Of a stretch of DNA of 64,000 nucleotides, positions 17,667-26,075 are shown one piece after another. Source of the stretch: Pseudomonas sp. LRP2-20 (lineage in GTDB: Bacteria; Pseudomonadota; Gammaproteobacteria; Pseudomonadales; Pseudomonadaceae); contig NZ_AP025944.1 of assembly GCF_024349685.1 (NCBI RefSeq), positions 3,974,001 to 4,038,000 of the forward strand, written 5' to 3'. Position numbers and translations under genes: made by a program. The notes under the pieces were generated by a model, which saw only the letters and a program-made list of their open reading frames with translations, searched no databases and was not told the origin of the DNA. The stretch's first letter is position 1; each line of letters opens with the position of its first letter.

Positions 17667-18158
17667 ATGCTGTACATAGTCATGCTCGGTGGTCGCCATC
17701 CACGGGCCAGCATCGAAGTACACGATGTGGTGTTCGTGCAGGCTGACTCCCTTGACCAGGCCTACCCGCAACTGTGCCAGGCCTGGTTCGGCAGCCGCCC
17801 AGGCCTGCACATCGACTCATGGATGGAGGTCGACGGTATTGACCGGTACCGTGTCGAGTTCAGTGACGTGGCGCCGGGCCCGGACGAGCCCCGCCTGTTC
17901 TTCATCAACCTTGGCGGCTACGAGGACAGGACATTTGGCGAGGCTCACCGCTACCTGCTGGTGGTGGCCAGGGATAAGGCCGAGGCCAGGCAACTGGGCA
18001 AACAACGCCTGCAGGCAAGCTGGCTCAAGCCGCATACCGATACGGTGCTGGATGTCGACGACTGCTTGCCGATCGACTGGGTGAACGGCCGCTACGTGCA
18101 CCTGATGGAAGGCACCCATGGCGGCTTACGGCAATACAGCGACTATATTCTGCTCTGA
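17667..18158 (+). CDS. DUF1543 domain protein
   Basis: A 163-residue protein beginning LYIVMLGGRHPRA, with IEVHDVVFV and YPQLCQAWFG, the hallmarks of DUF1543, and an internal repeat-like second half (LFFINLGGY). The ATG at 17667 has AGGAA eight bases upstream. It is divergent from the photolyase operon and shares the intergenic region with the LitR-type operator, so it may also respond to light. Function unknown. Confidence 0.75.
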   Translation: MLYIVMLGGRHPRASIEVHDVVFVQADSLDQAYPQLCQAWFGSRPGLHIDSWMEVDGIDRYRVEFSDVAPGPDEPRLFFINLGGYEDRTFGEAHRYLLVVARDKAEARQLGKQRLQASWLKPHTDTVLDVDDCLPIDWVNGRYVHLMEGTHGGLRQYSDYILL

Positions 18159-18240
18159 GCGCTCCACGTGCCGCCGCCACCCTTGCGGTCACTTCCACTT
18201 GCCAGCGGCGGCTACGGGTCGTCAGTTCAGCCTGGCAGGC

Positions 18241-19047
18241 TCAAAAATGCGCCTTGAGCAATACACTCAGCGCATTCTGATCGGTCGGGAACCCATGGCT
18301 GTCCTCGATCCCATATTTGTCTGACCAGTAGTCCCACTCCACACCGGCGTAAAACCGCTTGGCCGTGTACCCCAACGCCTTGCCGACGTCGTACTTGATC
18401 TGCGGGTTGAAGTGAAAACTCTTGGCCACATAGTTCGAGGTGCCCTTGCGACCGACGTCATTCACATACCATTCCAGGTAACCGTCGAAGAGAATGTCCG
18501 AACGCCCCAGCGGAAGAGTCATGGCCCAGGTCGGGTTGATTTGCCACTGCCCCGATGCCTTGCCGGTGATGCCATCGGGCTTGCGATAGTAGGTATTGAG
18601 CGAGAAGCGATCGAAACCTGGCAGTTGCAGGTCCACTGCAGGCCCCAGCAGGTATCGGCGAATGCGCCCCTCGCCGCGCTCGTAGGTCGCCGCGATCAGC
18701 ACATCCTTGATCACACCGTAGCGCAGGTTCTGCCCGCTGATCTTGCCCAGCGACAGCCGCGGAGAGAACTCCCCGTAATACGTATACCCCTCGCTGCCGG
18801 ACAATCCGTTCGACCATTTGTTGTCGACGAACAGAAACACATCCCCCCACGTCCAACCGCTGGCATGTTCGAAGGTGATGGTCTGCTGAATGTCGTTACC
18901 GGTGCCATCGACCTTGTAGTTGTGGCCATAGAGGTAGCTGAGGCTGTTGTCGCTCCACATCAGCGGGGCGGACTGGGCACTGGCACTTGCCAGCGTGCAG
19001 AGCGGCAGGAGGCTGTGGCAGAACCAGGCGAGTGGGTTGAGTTTCAT
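18241..19047 (-). CDS. Tsx/OmpK-like outer membrane channel
   Basis: A 268-residue protein with a signal peptide (cleavage near ASASA) and amphipathic beta-strands ending in Phe (LLKAHF), including WSDNSLSYLYG and a nucleoside-channel-like pattern. Family members are nucleoside-specific or DUF5020 channels. It is transcribed from a minus-strand sigma-54 promoter through the same leader RNA as the divergent purine-type transporter operon, so it is probably the outer membrane entry for that substrate. ATG at 19047 is chosen for its AAGGGA site; one two codons earlier is possible. Confidence 0.8.
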   Translation of the reverse strand: MKLNPLAWFCHSLLPLCTLASASAQSAPLMWSDNSLSYLYGHNYKVDGTGNDIQQTITFEHASGWTWGDVFLFVDNKWSNGLSGSEGYTYYGEFSPRLSLGKISGQNLRYGVIKDVLIAATYERGEGRIRRYLLGPAVDLQLPGFDRFSLNTYYRKPDGITGKASGQWQINPTWAMTLPLGRSDILFDGYLEWYVNDVGRKGTSNYVAKSFHFNPQIKYDVGKALGYTAKRFYAGVEWDYWSDKYGIEDSHGFPTDQNALSVLLKAHF

Positions 19048-19167
19048 GGGCATCCCTTGGGTCGAGGTCGGTGAAGTTCACCGGCAAGGGACAGCGGACA
19101 GACCTCGCCTCTGACCACGCAACTGCGCATGGTGCCACCCTTGCCGGGTGTGCGGCGTGACGCCGCC

Positions 19168-19213
19168 AGAGCAATGTCCCATGCCTTATCAAGGCACTGA
19201 CCGCTTCTACTCG
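19168..19213 (-). ncRNA. Conserved leader copy 1, candidate xanthine-I (NMT1) riboswitch
   Basis: On the minus strand this 46-nt block starts about 10 nt after a sigma-54 promoter, i.e. at the expected transcript start, and leads to the Tsx-like gene. It is identical to the plus-strand copy at 19456-19501 except for one base in the hairpin loop (TGATA versus TGATC). The fold is an outer stem GAGTAG/TTGCTC, an asymmetric internal loop and an inner hairpin TGCCT/AGGCA. Sequence conservation of the internal loop is what a ligand pocket would show. Confidence 0.6.
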
Positions 19214-19223
19214 GGCATGCCCT

Positions 19224-19239
19224 TGCAGGGCGCGTGCCA
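19224..19239 (-). promoter_or_regulatory. Sigma-54 promoter for the Tsx-like channel gene
   Basis: Minus-strand TGGCACGCGCCCTGCA matches the -24/-12 consensus except one base. The conserved leader begins 10 nt downstream of it. Confidence 0.75.
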
Positions 19240-19428
19240 GTCGATCGAATACAGCGAACCGCAACTATTGTGACCAATTGGGCAACCTAATGAATACCAT
19301 CCGGCACTCACATTGAGCACCTTAATGGCGCCGGCAGGCACCAACATGCACCGTCGCGGCACACTGCCCTGCCCCGGCAGCACCCTGCAAGCTGCCATCT
19401 GCCATGGCGCTGGGTGGCTTGCAGGAAC

Positions 19429-19444
19429 TGGCACGCTTCTGGCT
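19429..19444 (+). promoter_or_regulatory. Sigma-54 promoter for the purine-type operon
   Basis: TGGCACGCTTCTGGCT keeps GG and GC at the right spacing with one mismatch in the -12 region. The conserved leader begins 11 nt further on and the first gene 242 nt further, giving a long untranslated leader. Confidence 0.7.
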
Positions 19445-19455
19445 TTACAGACTTT

Positions 19456-19501
19456 CGAGTAGAAGCGGTCAGTGCCTTGATCAGGCATGGGACATTGCTC
19501 T
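19456..19501 (+). ncRNA. Conserved leader copy 2, candidate xanthine-I (NMT1) riboswitch
   Basis: This block begins at the predicted transcription start of the NMT1-type transporter operon. Outer stem 19457-19462 with 19495-19500, inner hairpin 19473-19477 with 19483-19487, and joining strands AAGCGGTCAG and TGGGACA. The known NMT1 motif is a two-stem RNA of about this size found before NMT1/THI5-domain transport genes and binds xanthine and urate; the consensus could not be checked here. Further hairpins downstream (for example ACATCC/GGATGT) could be expression signals. Confidence 0.6.
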
Positions 19502-19685
19502 TGCGCCCCTGAACGGGCGTACATCCGAGTGGATGTTTGCGCGCGGCCTTTGGGCCCTGGGCAAGAGAGCAGTGTCAGCCGTGAACGCTCGCCCTTCTCC
19601 AGTTGCGTCGCTTCTCCACTCGGTCTTCTCGCCGAGGGGCTGACCTGGCCCCCCGACGGATTTCGAATCGAGGTGGAGAACAATC

Positions 19686-20696
19686 ATGAAAAACCGCTTT
19701 GGCTTGACTCGACCGCTTCGCTCGCTGCTGACAGGGCTCGGTGCGCTGCTCGCCGGCGCACCCCTGGCCATGGCCGGCGACAAAGTCGTGCTGCTGACTT
19801 CCTGGTACGCCCAGGCCGAACAGGGTGGCTTCTACCAGGCCCTGGCAGAGGGGCTGTACCAGCGCGAAGGCCTGGACGTGACCATCCGCATGGGTGGCCC
19901 CCAGGTCAACGGCATGCAGTTGCTGGTCAGCAAACAGGCCGACTTCATCGTCAATTACGACCTGCAGATTCTCAAGAGCGTAGAGCAAGGCCTGCCGGTG
20001 GTAGCGGTGGCCGCCCCGTTTCAGGGCGACCCGCAAGGCCTGATGACCCACGCGGACATCAGCGGCCTGGACCGCCTGCAAGACAAGCAGGTGCTGGTGT
20101 CCACCTCCGGCCAGCAAACCTGGTGGCCTTGGCTCAAAGGCAAATACCAGCTCAAGGACAACCAGGCGCGCCCCTACACCTTCAACCTGCAACCGTTCCT
20201 CGCAGGCCCTGACACTACCCAGCAGGCCTACGCCAGTTCGGAGCTGTTTCAGGCCATCAAGGCCGGTCAGAAACCCAACTTCTTTCTGTTCGCCGATGCC
20301 GGTTACCCGCCTTATGGCTCCACCATAGCCACCCGCCAGGACATCATCGAGCAACACCCACAGCGCGTGGCCGCGTTCGTGCGGGCCTCGCTGGAGGGCT
20401 GGCAGCGCTATCTGGAAAACCCCGCCCCAGGCAATGCGCTGATCAAGCGCGACAACCCCAACATGAGCGATGAGCTGCTGGCCTGGGGCGTCTCGACCCT
20501 CAAGCAACACCAGTTGCTGACCCGAGGCGATGCGGCTACCCGAGGCATCGGCACCATGAGCGACGCCCGCTGGCAAGCCACCCGCGACTTCATGGTCGAG
20601 GCCGGCCTGCTCGGCGCCACCGCGCCCTGGCAGAAGGCCTACACCACACGCTTCGTACAAGACCTCAGCGTGCTGCCCAGCACCGCCAGCCGCTAA
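19686..20696 (+). CDS. ABC substrate-binding protein, NMT1/THI5 family
   Basis: A 336-residue periplasmic binding protein with a signal peptide ending APLAMAG, then the NMT1/THI5-type start VVLLTSWYAQAEQGGFYQAL and the domain marker GGPQVNGMQLLVSKQAD. It delivers substrate to the ATPase and permease encoded four genes on. Its family gave the NMT1 riboswitch its name, and a candidate of that RNA precedes it. A purine or related N-heterocycle is the likely ligand, inferred from the deaminase in the operon. Confidence 0.85.
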   Translation: MKNRFGLTRPLRSLLTGLGALLAGAPLAMAGDKVVLLTSWYAQAEQGGFYQALAEGLYQREGLDVTIRMGGPQVNGMQLLVSKQADFIVNYDLQILKSVEQGLPVVAVAAPFQGDPQGLMTHADISGLDRLQDKQVLVSTSGQQTWWPWLKGKYQLKDNQARPYTFNLQPFLAGPDTTQQAYASSELFQAIKAGQKPNFFLFADAGYPPYGSTIATRQDIIEQHPQRVAAFVRASLEGWQRYLENPAPGNALIKRDNPNMSDELLAWGVSTLKQHQLLTRGDAATRGIGTMSDARWQATRDFMVEAGLLGATAPWQKAYTTRFVQDLSVLPSTASR

Positions 20697-20732
20697 CCCG
20701 GCCCGTCACTTCCAACTGCAAGGAGCCGAATC

Positions 20733-21758
20733 ATGTTGGTCACCAAACAACCTGTATTGCGCCGTTTCTGGTACGCCCTTCTGCCGATGTCCGCGCTGGA
20801 CGATGGGCCAAAACCCTTCACCCTGCTGGGTGAAGCCCTGGTGCTGTGGAAACGCCCCGATGGCACCCCGGTGGCGATGCGCGACCGCTGCTGCCATCGC
20901 ACCGCCAGGCTATCCAAAGGCTTCGTCAGCGAAGACGGCAACATCGCCTGCGGCTACCACGGCTGGGAATACGACTGCAGCGGCGCATGCGTGAAGATCC
21001 CGCAGAACCCGACAGGTGCGATCCCAGCGGGTGCCGCCGTCAAGGCCTATCACTGCCAGGAGCGCTATGGCTATGCCTGGGTGGCCCTGGACGATCCGCT
21101 GCAGCCAATACCCGACTTCCCCGAGGACGGCGCACCCGGCTACCGGCGCATCTTCCAGTTCTACGAAGAATGGAAAACCAGCCCGCTTCGGGTCATGGAA
21201 AATTCATTCGACAACTCGCACTTCTCCTTTGTGCACAAGGCCAATTTCGGTTTGTTCGACCAGCCGCAACCGGCCAGCTACGAGTTCCGCGAAACCGACT
21301 ACGGCTTCGAAGCCGAGACCCGCGTGCCAATCCGCAACCCTGAGGCAAGCTTCGCCATCACCGGCAGCCGCGCACCGATCACCGAACGCCACCTGGTCAA
21401 CCGCTATTACCTGCCATTTTCGCGACGCTTTGGCTGCATGTACCCGGACAGCGGCATCCATCACATCATCTACAACTGCGCCACGCCGATCGACGATGGG
21501 CGCCTGATGCTGGTGCAGTGGCTGTACCGCAACGACAGCGAAGCTCAATGCTCGACCCAGGCGCTGATCGACTGGGACGCAGCGATCACCGCCGAAGACC
21601 GCGACATTCTCGAGGCCACCGACCCCGATGCCTGTGTCGATACCCGTCGGCGCGTCGAGCTGCACATGCCCTCGGACAAGCCCGGGCTGGTGATTCGCCG
21701 GCAATTGCTGGGCTTGCTCGAAGCCCATGGCGAAAGCGAAGTGTTCGCCAGCCACTGA
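20733..21758 (+). CDS. Rieske non-heme iron oxygenase, alpha subunit
   Basis: A 341-residue oxygenase. The Rieske cluster ligands are Cys-x-His in DRCCHR and Cys-x2-His in CGYHGW; the mononuclear iron ligands lie in ENSFDNSHFSFVH. It resembles the single-component VanA/caffeine-demethylase branch rather than two-subunit dioxygenases. Electrons probably come from the ferredoxin reductase at the end of the operon. Next to an 8-oxoguanine deaminase-like enzyme it may hydroxylate or demethylate a purine-like ring; the substrate is inferred. Confidence 0.85.
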   Translation: MLVTKQPVLRRFWYALLPMSALDDGPKPFTLLGEALVLWKRPDGTPVAMRDRCCHRTARLSKGFVSEDGNIACGYHGWEYDCSGACVKIPQNPTGAIPAGAAVKAYHCQERYGYAWVALDDPLQPIPDFPEDGAPGYRRIFQFYEEWKTSPLRVMENSFDNSHFSFVHKANFGLFDQPQPASYEFRETDYGFEAETRVPIRNPEASFAITGSRAPITERHLVNRYYLPFSRRFGCMYPDSGIHHIIYNCATPIDDGRLMLVQWLYRNDSEAQCSTQALIDWDAAITAEDRDILEATDPDACVDTRRRVELHMPSDKPGLVIRRQLLGLLEAHGESEVFASH

Positions 21759-21824
21759 CAGCCGTTCAGCGCCCCGGTGCGCCGGGGCATCTGCCACCGC
21801 TCATAGCCAAATGGGAAAGCGCCC

Positions 21825-22679
21825 ATGTTGATACAGACCTTGCCCGAAGCCGACGCCCGCCCACAGGCAAACTTGCCTGCCGATGTCATAAGCGCCGAGA
21901 CCCCGCTGTTCGCCAACCAGGTTGAAAAGACCTACAGCAATGGCACCCACGCCTTGCGCCGCGTCAGGTTGGCGATCCAGCGCGGCGAGTTCGTCTCGTT
22001 GCTGGGCCCTTCGGGTTGCGGCAAAAGCACCTTGTTGAAGATGTTCGCGGGCCTGGAACAACCCTCTGCCGGCCATGTGCGCTGGTGGGGCAAGGAGGCC
22101 CAGGAGCGTGACCCACAAGCGGGCGGAGCAAGCCAGCGCCTGGCGATGGTGTTCCAGGAAGCCACCTTGATGCCTTGGGCCAAGGTGCAAGACAACGTAC
22201 GGCTGCCTCTGGACCTGGCCGGTGTGCCCCGGGCCCACAGCCAGGCCAAGGTGCAGGCAGCGCTGGAACAGGTGGGCCTGGGTGCATTCGGCGGGGTTTA
22301 CCCGCGCGAGCTATCGGGCGGCATGCAGATGCGCGCATCGATTGCCCGGGCGCTGGCCACCGAGCCCAACCTGCTGCTGATGGACGAGCCGTTTGGTGCG
22401 CTTGATGAGTTCACCCGCAACAAGCTCGACACCGACCTGCGCCGCCTCTGGGCAGAGCGCGACCTGACGGTGGTCTTCGTCACCCATAGCATCTTCGAGG
22501 CGGTGTACCTGTCGTCGCGCGTGGTGGTGATGGGCGCCCGCCCCGGCCGGGTGATCGCCGATGTCGCCATCGATGGCCCGCTGGAACGCGACGAGGCCTA
22601 CCGCACCTCGCCGGCCTTCATCGCCCAATGCGCCCACCTGTCCCGGCTGCTGGCCCAGGCCAACAGCGAGCACTGCTGA
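21825..22679 (+). CDS. ABC importer ATPase (purine-type operon)
   Basis: A 284-residue ATPase with Walker A GPSGCGKST, signature LSGGMQMR and Walker B LLLMDEPFGALDEF, the nitrate/sulfonate/NMT1 importer subfamily. It powers uptake with the permease that starts 10 bases downstream and the NMT1-type binding protein. Confidence 0.9.
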   Translation: MLIQTLPEADARPQANLPADVISAETPLFANQVEKTYSNGTHALRRVRLAIQRGEFVSLLGPSGCGKSTLLKMFAGLEQPSAGHVRWWGKEAQERDPQAGGASQRLAMVFQEATLMPWAKVQDNVRLPLDLAGVPRAHSQAKVQAALEQVGLGAFGGVYPRELSGGMQMRASIARALATEPNLLLMDEPFGALDEFTRNKLDTDLRRLWAERDLTVVFVTHSIFEAVYLSSRVVVMGARPGRVIADVAIDGPLERDEAYRTSPAFIAQCAHLSRLLAQANSEHC

Positions 22680-22689
22680 GAGCTCCGCC

Positions 22690-23493
22690 ATGAACCGACT
22701 TCCCGCTCCCTGGCTACACAACCCCACCGTATTGCGCATCGCTTCGCCATTGCTGGTTGGCGCCGTGCTGCTGGGTCTCTGGCAATTGGCATGTATTGCC
22801 TGGCAGGTGCCGGTCTACCTGGTGCCCTCGCCGGCCGACATCGCCCGAACGCTGATCAGTGATGGCCCGATGTTGCTGGGCGCGCTGTGGATGACCCTGA
22901 AGATCACCTTCCTCTCGTTCGCCCTCGCCGTGATCATCGGTACCCTGGCGGCGTTCGTCTTCGTGCAGAGCCGCCTGGTCGAGGCCTGCCTGTTCCCCTA
23001 CGCCATCTTGCTGCAGGTGACGCCGGTGGTGGCCATTGCACCGCTGATCATCATCTGGTGCAGCGACACGACACTGGCGCTGGTGATTTGCGCCACCCTG
23101 GTGGCAGTGTTTCCGATCATCGCCAATACCGTGCTGGGGCTGCGCAGCGTCAACCCCGGGCTGCTCAACCTGTTCCGCCTGAACCGCGCCAGCCGCTGGC
23201 AGGTGCTGCTGCGCCTGCGCATCCCCAGTGCCTTGCCGTGTTTCTTCGCCGGCCTGCGGATTGCCAGCGGCCTGGCACTGATCGGCGCGGTGGTGGCCGA
23301 GTTCGTGGCCGGCACCGGTGGCAGCAGCGCGGGGCTGGCGTACCAGATCCTGCAAGCGGGCTTTCAGCTCAACATCCCGCGCTTGTTCGCCGCCCTGGTG
23401 CTGATCGCCCTGACTGGCGTCGCGCTGTTCAGCCTGATGGCCCTACTGGCTCGCCTGAGCCTGCGTCACTGGCACGAAAGTGAACTGGTTTAG
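22690..23493 (+). CDS. ABC importer permease (purine-type operon)
   Basis: A 267-residue inner membrane permease with about six hydrophobic segments; the ATPase-contact loop is around NLFRLNRASRWQVLLRLRIP. The ATG at 22690 directly follows the ATPase gene; a longer in-frame start would overlap it by over 100 bp. Only one permease is present, so it should act as a homodimer. Confidence 0.88.
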   Translation: MNRLPAPWLHNPTVLRIASPLLVGAVLLGLWQLACIAWQVPVYLVPSPADIARTLISDGPMLLGALWMTLKITFLSFALAVIIGTLAAFVFVQSRLVEACLFPYAILLQVTPVVAIAPLIIIWCSDTTLALVICATLVAVFPIIANTVLGLRSVNPGLLNLFRLNRASRWQVLLRLRIPSALPCFFAGLRIASGLALIGAVVAEFVAGTGGSSAGLAYQILQAGFQLNIPRLFAALVLIALTGVALFSLMALLARLSLRHWHESELV

Positions 23494-23509
23494 GCCCTTG
23501 GAGACTCAC

Positions 23510-24940
23510 ATGACGTATTCCGACAGCTGGCTGATCCGTAACGCCAGCGCCATTCTCACCGGCCTGCGTGGCGCAGCAGCGCGCCATGCCGGGCCCGATA
23601 TCCGCATCAGCCACGGGCGCATCACGGCCCTTGGCGCCTTGCAGCCACAACCCGGCGAGCAGGTGCTCGATGCGACCGACTGCGTGGTCTACCCAGGCTG
23701 GGTGAACACCCACCACCATCTGTTCCAGTCGCTGCTCAAGGGCATCCCGGCAGGCATCGACCAGAACCTCGGGGCATGGCTGGCTGCTGTCCCCTATCGC
23801 TACCGCGGGCTGTTCGACGAGCACAGCTTCCGCCTGGCCGCGCGCATCGGCCTGGTGGAACTGGCCCGCTCCGGTTGCAGTACGGTCGCCGACCATCATT
23901 ACCTCTACCTGCCAGGCATGGCCTTCGACAGCGCGCAGATTCTGTTCGAGGAAGCCCAGCGGCTGGGCCTGCGCTTCGTGCTGTGCCGAGGCGGCGCAAC
24001 CCAGGTGCGCCAGGCCGAGGGGCCGACGAGCGCAGGGCCGGAAACCCTGGAGCAGTACCTGGACGATGTCGGGCGCCTGGTGCGCACCTACCACGACAGC
24101 GCCGCCGACGCCTGGCGCCGCGTGGTGATGGCACCGACCAGCCCGCCCTACTCGATGCCACCGGAACATCTGCGTGAAACGGCCCGCGCTGCCCGCCAGC
24201 TGGGGATCCGCCTGCACAGTCACCTGAGTGAGACGGTGGAGTACCAGAACGAAGTGCAGCGCCGCCATCAATGCTCACCCGTGGCCTTCTGTTCCGAGCA
24301 CGAGTGGCTCGGGACGGACGTCTGGTTCGCCCACCTGGTCAAGCTCGATACCGAGGAAATCCGCCTGCTGGGCGCAACCGGCACCGGCGTCGCCCACTGC
24401 CCGCAGAGCAACGCCAGGTTGGGCAGTGGCATCGCCGATATCGTCGCCCTGGAGGCAGCGGGCGTGCCGATCTCGATCGGGGTGGACGGGGCAGCTTCCA
24501 ACGAAGCCTGTGACATGATCAGCGAAACCCATGCCGCCTGGCTCATGCAACGAGCCAAGGGCGGCGAACGGGCTTTGCCCGGCCATGCCGCAGGCACACG
24601 CGAAGGCGGCGCGCATGTCGCCTGCGTGGAGGACGTGGTGCGCTGGGGCACGGCCGGTGGCGCCCAGGTGCTGGGGCTTGACGCGGTGGGTACAGTGCAG
24701 GTGGGGATGGCGGCTGACCTGGCGCTCTATCGGCTTGATCAGCCGCGCTACTTTGGGCTGCATGACCTGGGTATTGCACCGGTGGTCGGCGGTGGGCGGC
24801 CGACCTTGCGGGCATTGCTGGTTGGCGGCCAGCTGCGGGTGGAAAACGACACGCTCCCTGGTATCGACCTCACTGAGCTGGGCCACCAGGCCCGCGAGGC
24901 CGTGGTGCGTCTGCAACGGGCAGCGGGGGTGCGCGCATGA
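23510..24940 (+). CDS. 8-oxoguanine deaminase-like amidohydrolase (TrzA/AtzA superfamily)
   Basis: A 476-residue metallo-hydrolase. Metal ligands are in NTHHHLFQSL, HSHLSETVEY and GVDGAASNEACDM; GTGVAHCPQSNARLGSG is the active-site strand. Length and motifs match the Pseudomonas 8-oxoguanine deaminase group (PA0142-like), which converts 8-oxoguanine to urate and ammonia. Start at ATG 23510 after GGAGA; the longer frame overlaps the permease. It is coupled to the reductase gene by a 4-bp overlap. The product urate would also be a ligand of the candidate leader riboswitch. Confidence 0.82.
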   Translation: MTYSDSWLIRNASAILTGLRGAAARHAGPDIRISHGRITALGALQPQPGEQVLDATDCVVYPGWVNTHHHLFQSLLKGIPAGIDQNLGAWLAAVPYRYRGLFDEHSFRLAARIGLVELARSGCSTVADHHYLYLPGMAFDSAQILFEEAQRLGLRFVLCRGGATQVRQAEGPTSAGPETLEQYLDDVGRLVRTYHDSAADAWRRVVMAPTSPPYSMPPEHLRETARAARQLGIRLHSHLSETVEYQNEVQRRHQCSPVAFCSEHEWLGTDVWFAHLVKLDTEEIRLLGATGTGVAHCPQSNARLGSGIADIVALEAAGVPISIGVDGAASNEACDMISETHAAWLMQRAKGGERALPGHAAGTREGGAHVACVEDVVRWGTAGGAQVLGLDAVGTVQVGMAADLALYRLDQPRYFGLHDLGIAPVVGGGRPTLRALLVGGQLRVENDTLPGIDLTELGHQAREAVVRLQRAAGVRA

Positions 24941-25881
24941 GCTGGGTATCCTTGCACGTGCGCGCCCTGCGCCTGGAAGCCGAAGACGTGCTGGGTATCG
25001 AACTGGACCTGCCCGGCGGCGGCCCCTTGCCCTTCAGCTGGGCCGCCGGCGCCCATGTCGATCTGCGCCTGGGCAACGGCCTGGTGCGCCAGTACTCGGT
25101 GATCAGCCTGCCCGAAGACGGCCACCTGTACCTGGCTGTCAAACGTGAGCCTGTTTCGCGGGGTGGTTCGCAATGGCTGCATGAACAGCTGCGCTTGGGG
25201 GCCTGCGTGGAAGTCGGCACGCCACGCAACCAGTTCGCCCTGGCGTCTGGCACCGGCCCGGTGATCCTGGTGGCGGCCGGCATCGGCATCACCCCCCTGT
25301 TGCCCATGTACCGCCACTGCCAGCTGCAGGGCCGCGCGGTGCGCCTGCTGTATTTCACCCGGCACGTGCACCAGGCACCGCTTGTCCCGCGCCAGGGGCC
25401 GCAACCTGAAGTGTTCGCAGGCCTGCGCGCTGCGCAGGTTCGCGAGTGCCTGGCTGAGCAACTGCCAGCCTGGCAACCTGAGGCCAGCGTGTATTGCTGC
25501 GGGCCAGCCGGGTTCATGACAAGTGTCGAGCAGGCCGCCTTGGCCCTTGGCTGGCCTGCCACTGCGCTGCACCGCGAACACTTCAAAGCAGTCGAGGCGC
25601 CAGCCCAGGCTGACGGTAGCTGTGTCCTGGTGCTGCAACGCAGCGGGTGCGAGGTTCAAGTCCGCGCCGGCGAAAGCCTGGTGCAGGCCGCCGCGCGAGC
25701 TGGGGTGGAGCTGCCTGTTTCCTGCGGCATGGGCATCTGCGGTGCCTGCCTGTGCCGGGTCACCGATGGCGAGCCGTTGCACCGTGACGACTGCCTCAGC
25801 GAGGCCCAGCGCAACAGTGGGGAATGGATCGCCCCCTGCGTCTCGGGCGCACGCGGTGCTCGCCTGGCGCTGGATGCCTGA
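24937..25881 (+). CDS. FMN/FAD reductase with plant-type [2Fe-2S] ferredoxin domain (VanB type)
   Basis: A 314-residue protein in the phthalate dioxygenase reductase order: flavin domain with RQYSVISLPED, NAD(P)H domain with AAGIGITPLLPMY and CCGPAGF, then a C-terminal ferredoxin with cluster Cys in SCGMGICGACLC and a fourth Cys in APCVSG. It should pass electrons from NAD(P)H to the Rieske oxygenase of the same operon. Last gene of the operon. Confidence 0.88.
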   Translation: MSWVSLHVRALRLEAEDVLGIELDLPGGGPLPFSWAAGAHVDLRLGNGLVRQYSVISLPEDGHLYLAVKREPVSRGGSQWLHEQLRLGACVEVGTPRNQFALASGTGPVILVAAGIGITPLLPMYRHCQLQGRAVRLLYFTRHVHQAPLVPRQGPQPEVFAGLRAAQVRECLAEQLPAWQPEASVYCCGPAGFMTSVEQAALALGWPATALHREHFKAVEAPAQADGSCVLVLQRSGCEVQVRAGESLVQAAARAGVELPVSCGMGICGACLCRVTDGEPLHRDDCLSEAQRNSGEWIAPCVSGARGARLALDA

Positions 25882-25916
25882 CCTCGGGCAGATGAGGTGA
25901 GGCGGCACTGGCAGGA

Positions 25917-26015
25917 ATGAACGATGCGCAGGCCGGGATGATCGCAGGCACCACCAGCGCGACATCGCTAATCAGCACAACGCTCAGCGTGGCACTGATC
26001 GGCGGCGTTTTTTAC
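25917..26015 (+). pseudogene. Possible remnant of a transporter C-terminus
   Basis: About 33 codons (GMIAGTTSATSLISTTLSVAL) read like the last membrane helix of an AEC-type permease, then the frame continues into sequence antisense to ubiX. No intact gene surrounds it. It sits where GC content begins to fall, so it may mark an old rearrangement junction. Weak call. Confidence 0.2.
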
Positions 26016-26075
26016 ACGTTGCCGGGCCCCGTTGGCGTATGTCGCGCTGAAACGCCACATCCAGATGGACGATTG

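Noticed and set aside
19081..19147. 10-bp inverted repeat CCGGCAAGGG/CCCTTGCCGG in the Tsx-gene leader
   Set aside because: Arms are 47 bp apart and no function can be argued beyond possible leader structure.
19207..19683. Minus-strand open frame across the divergent sigma-54 region
   Set aside because: It would overlap both promoters and both leader copies and has no family features.
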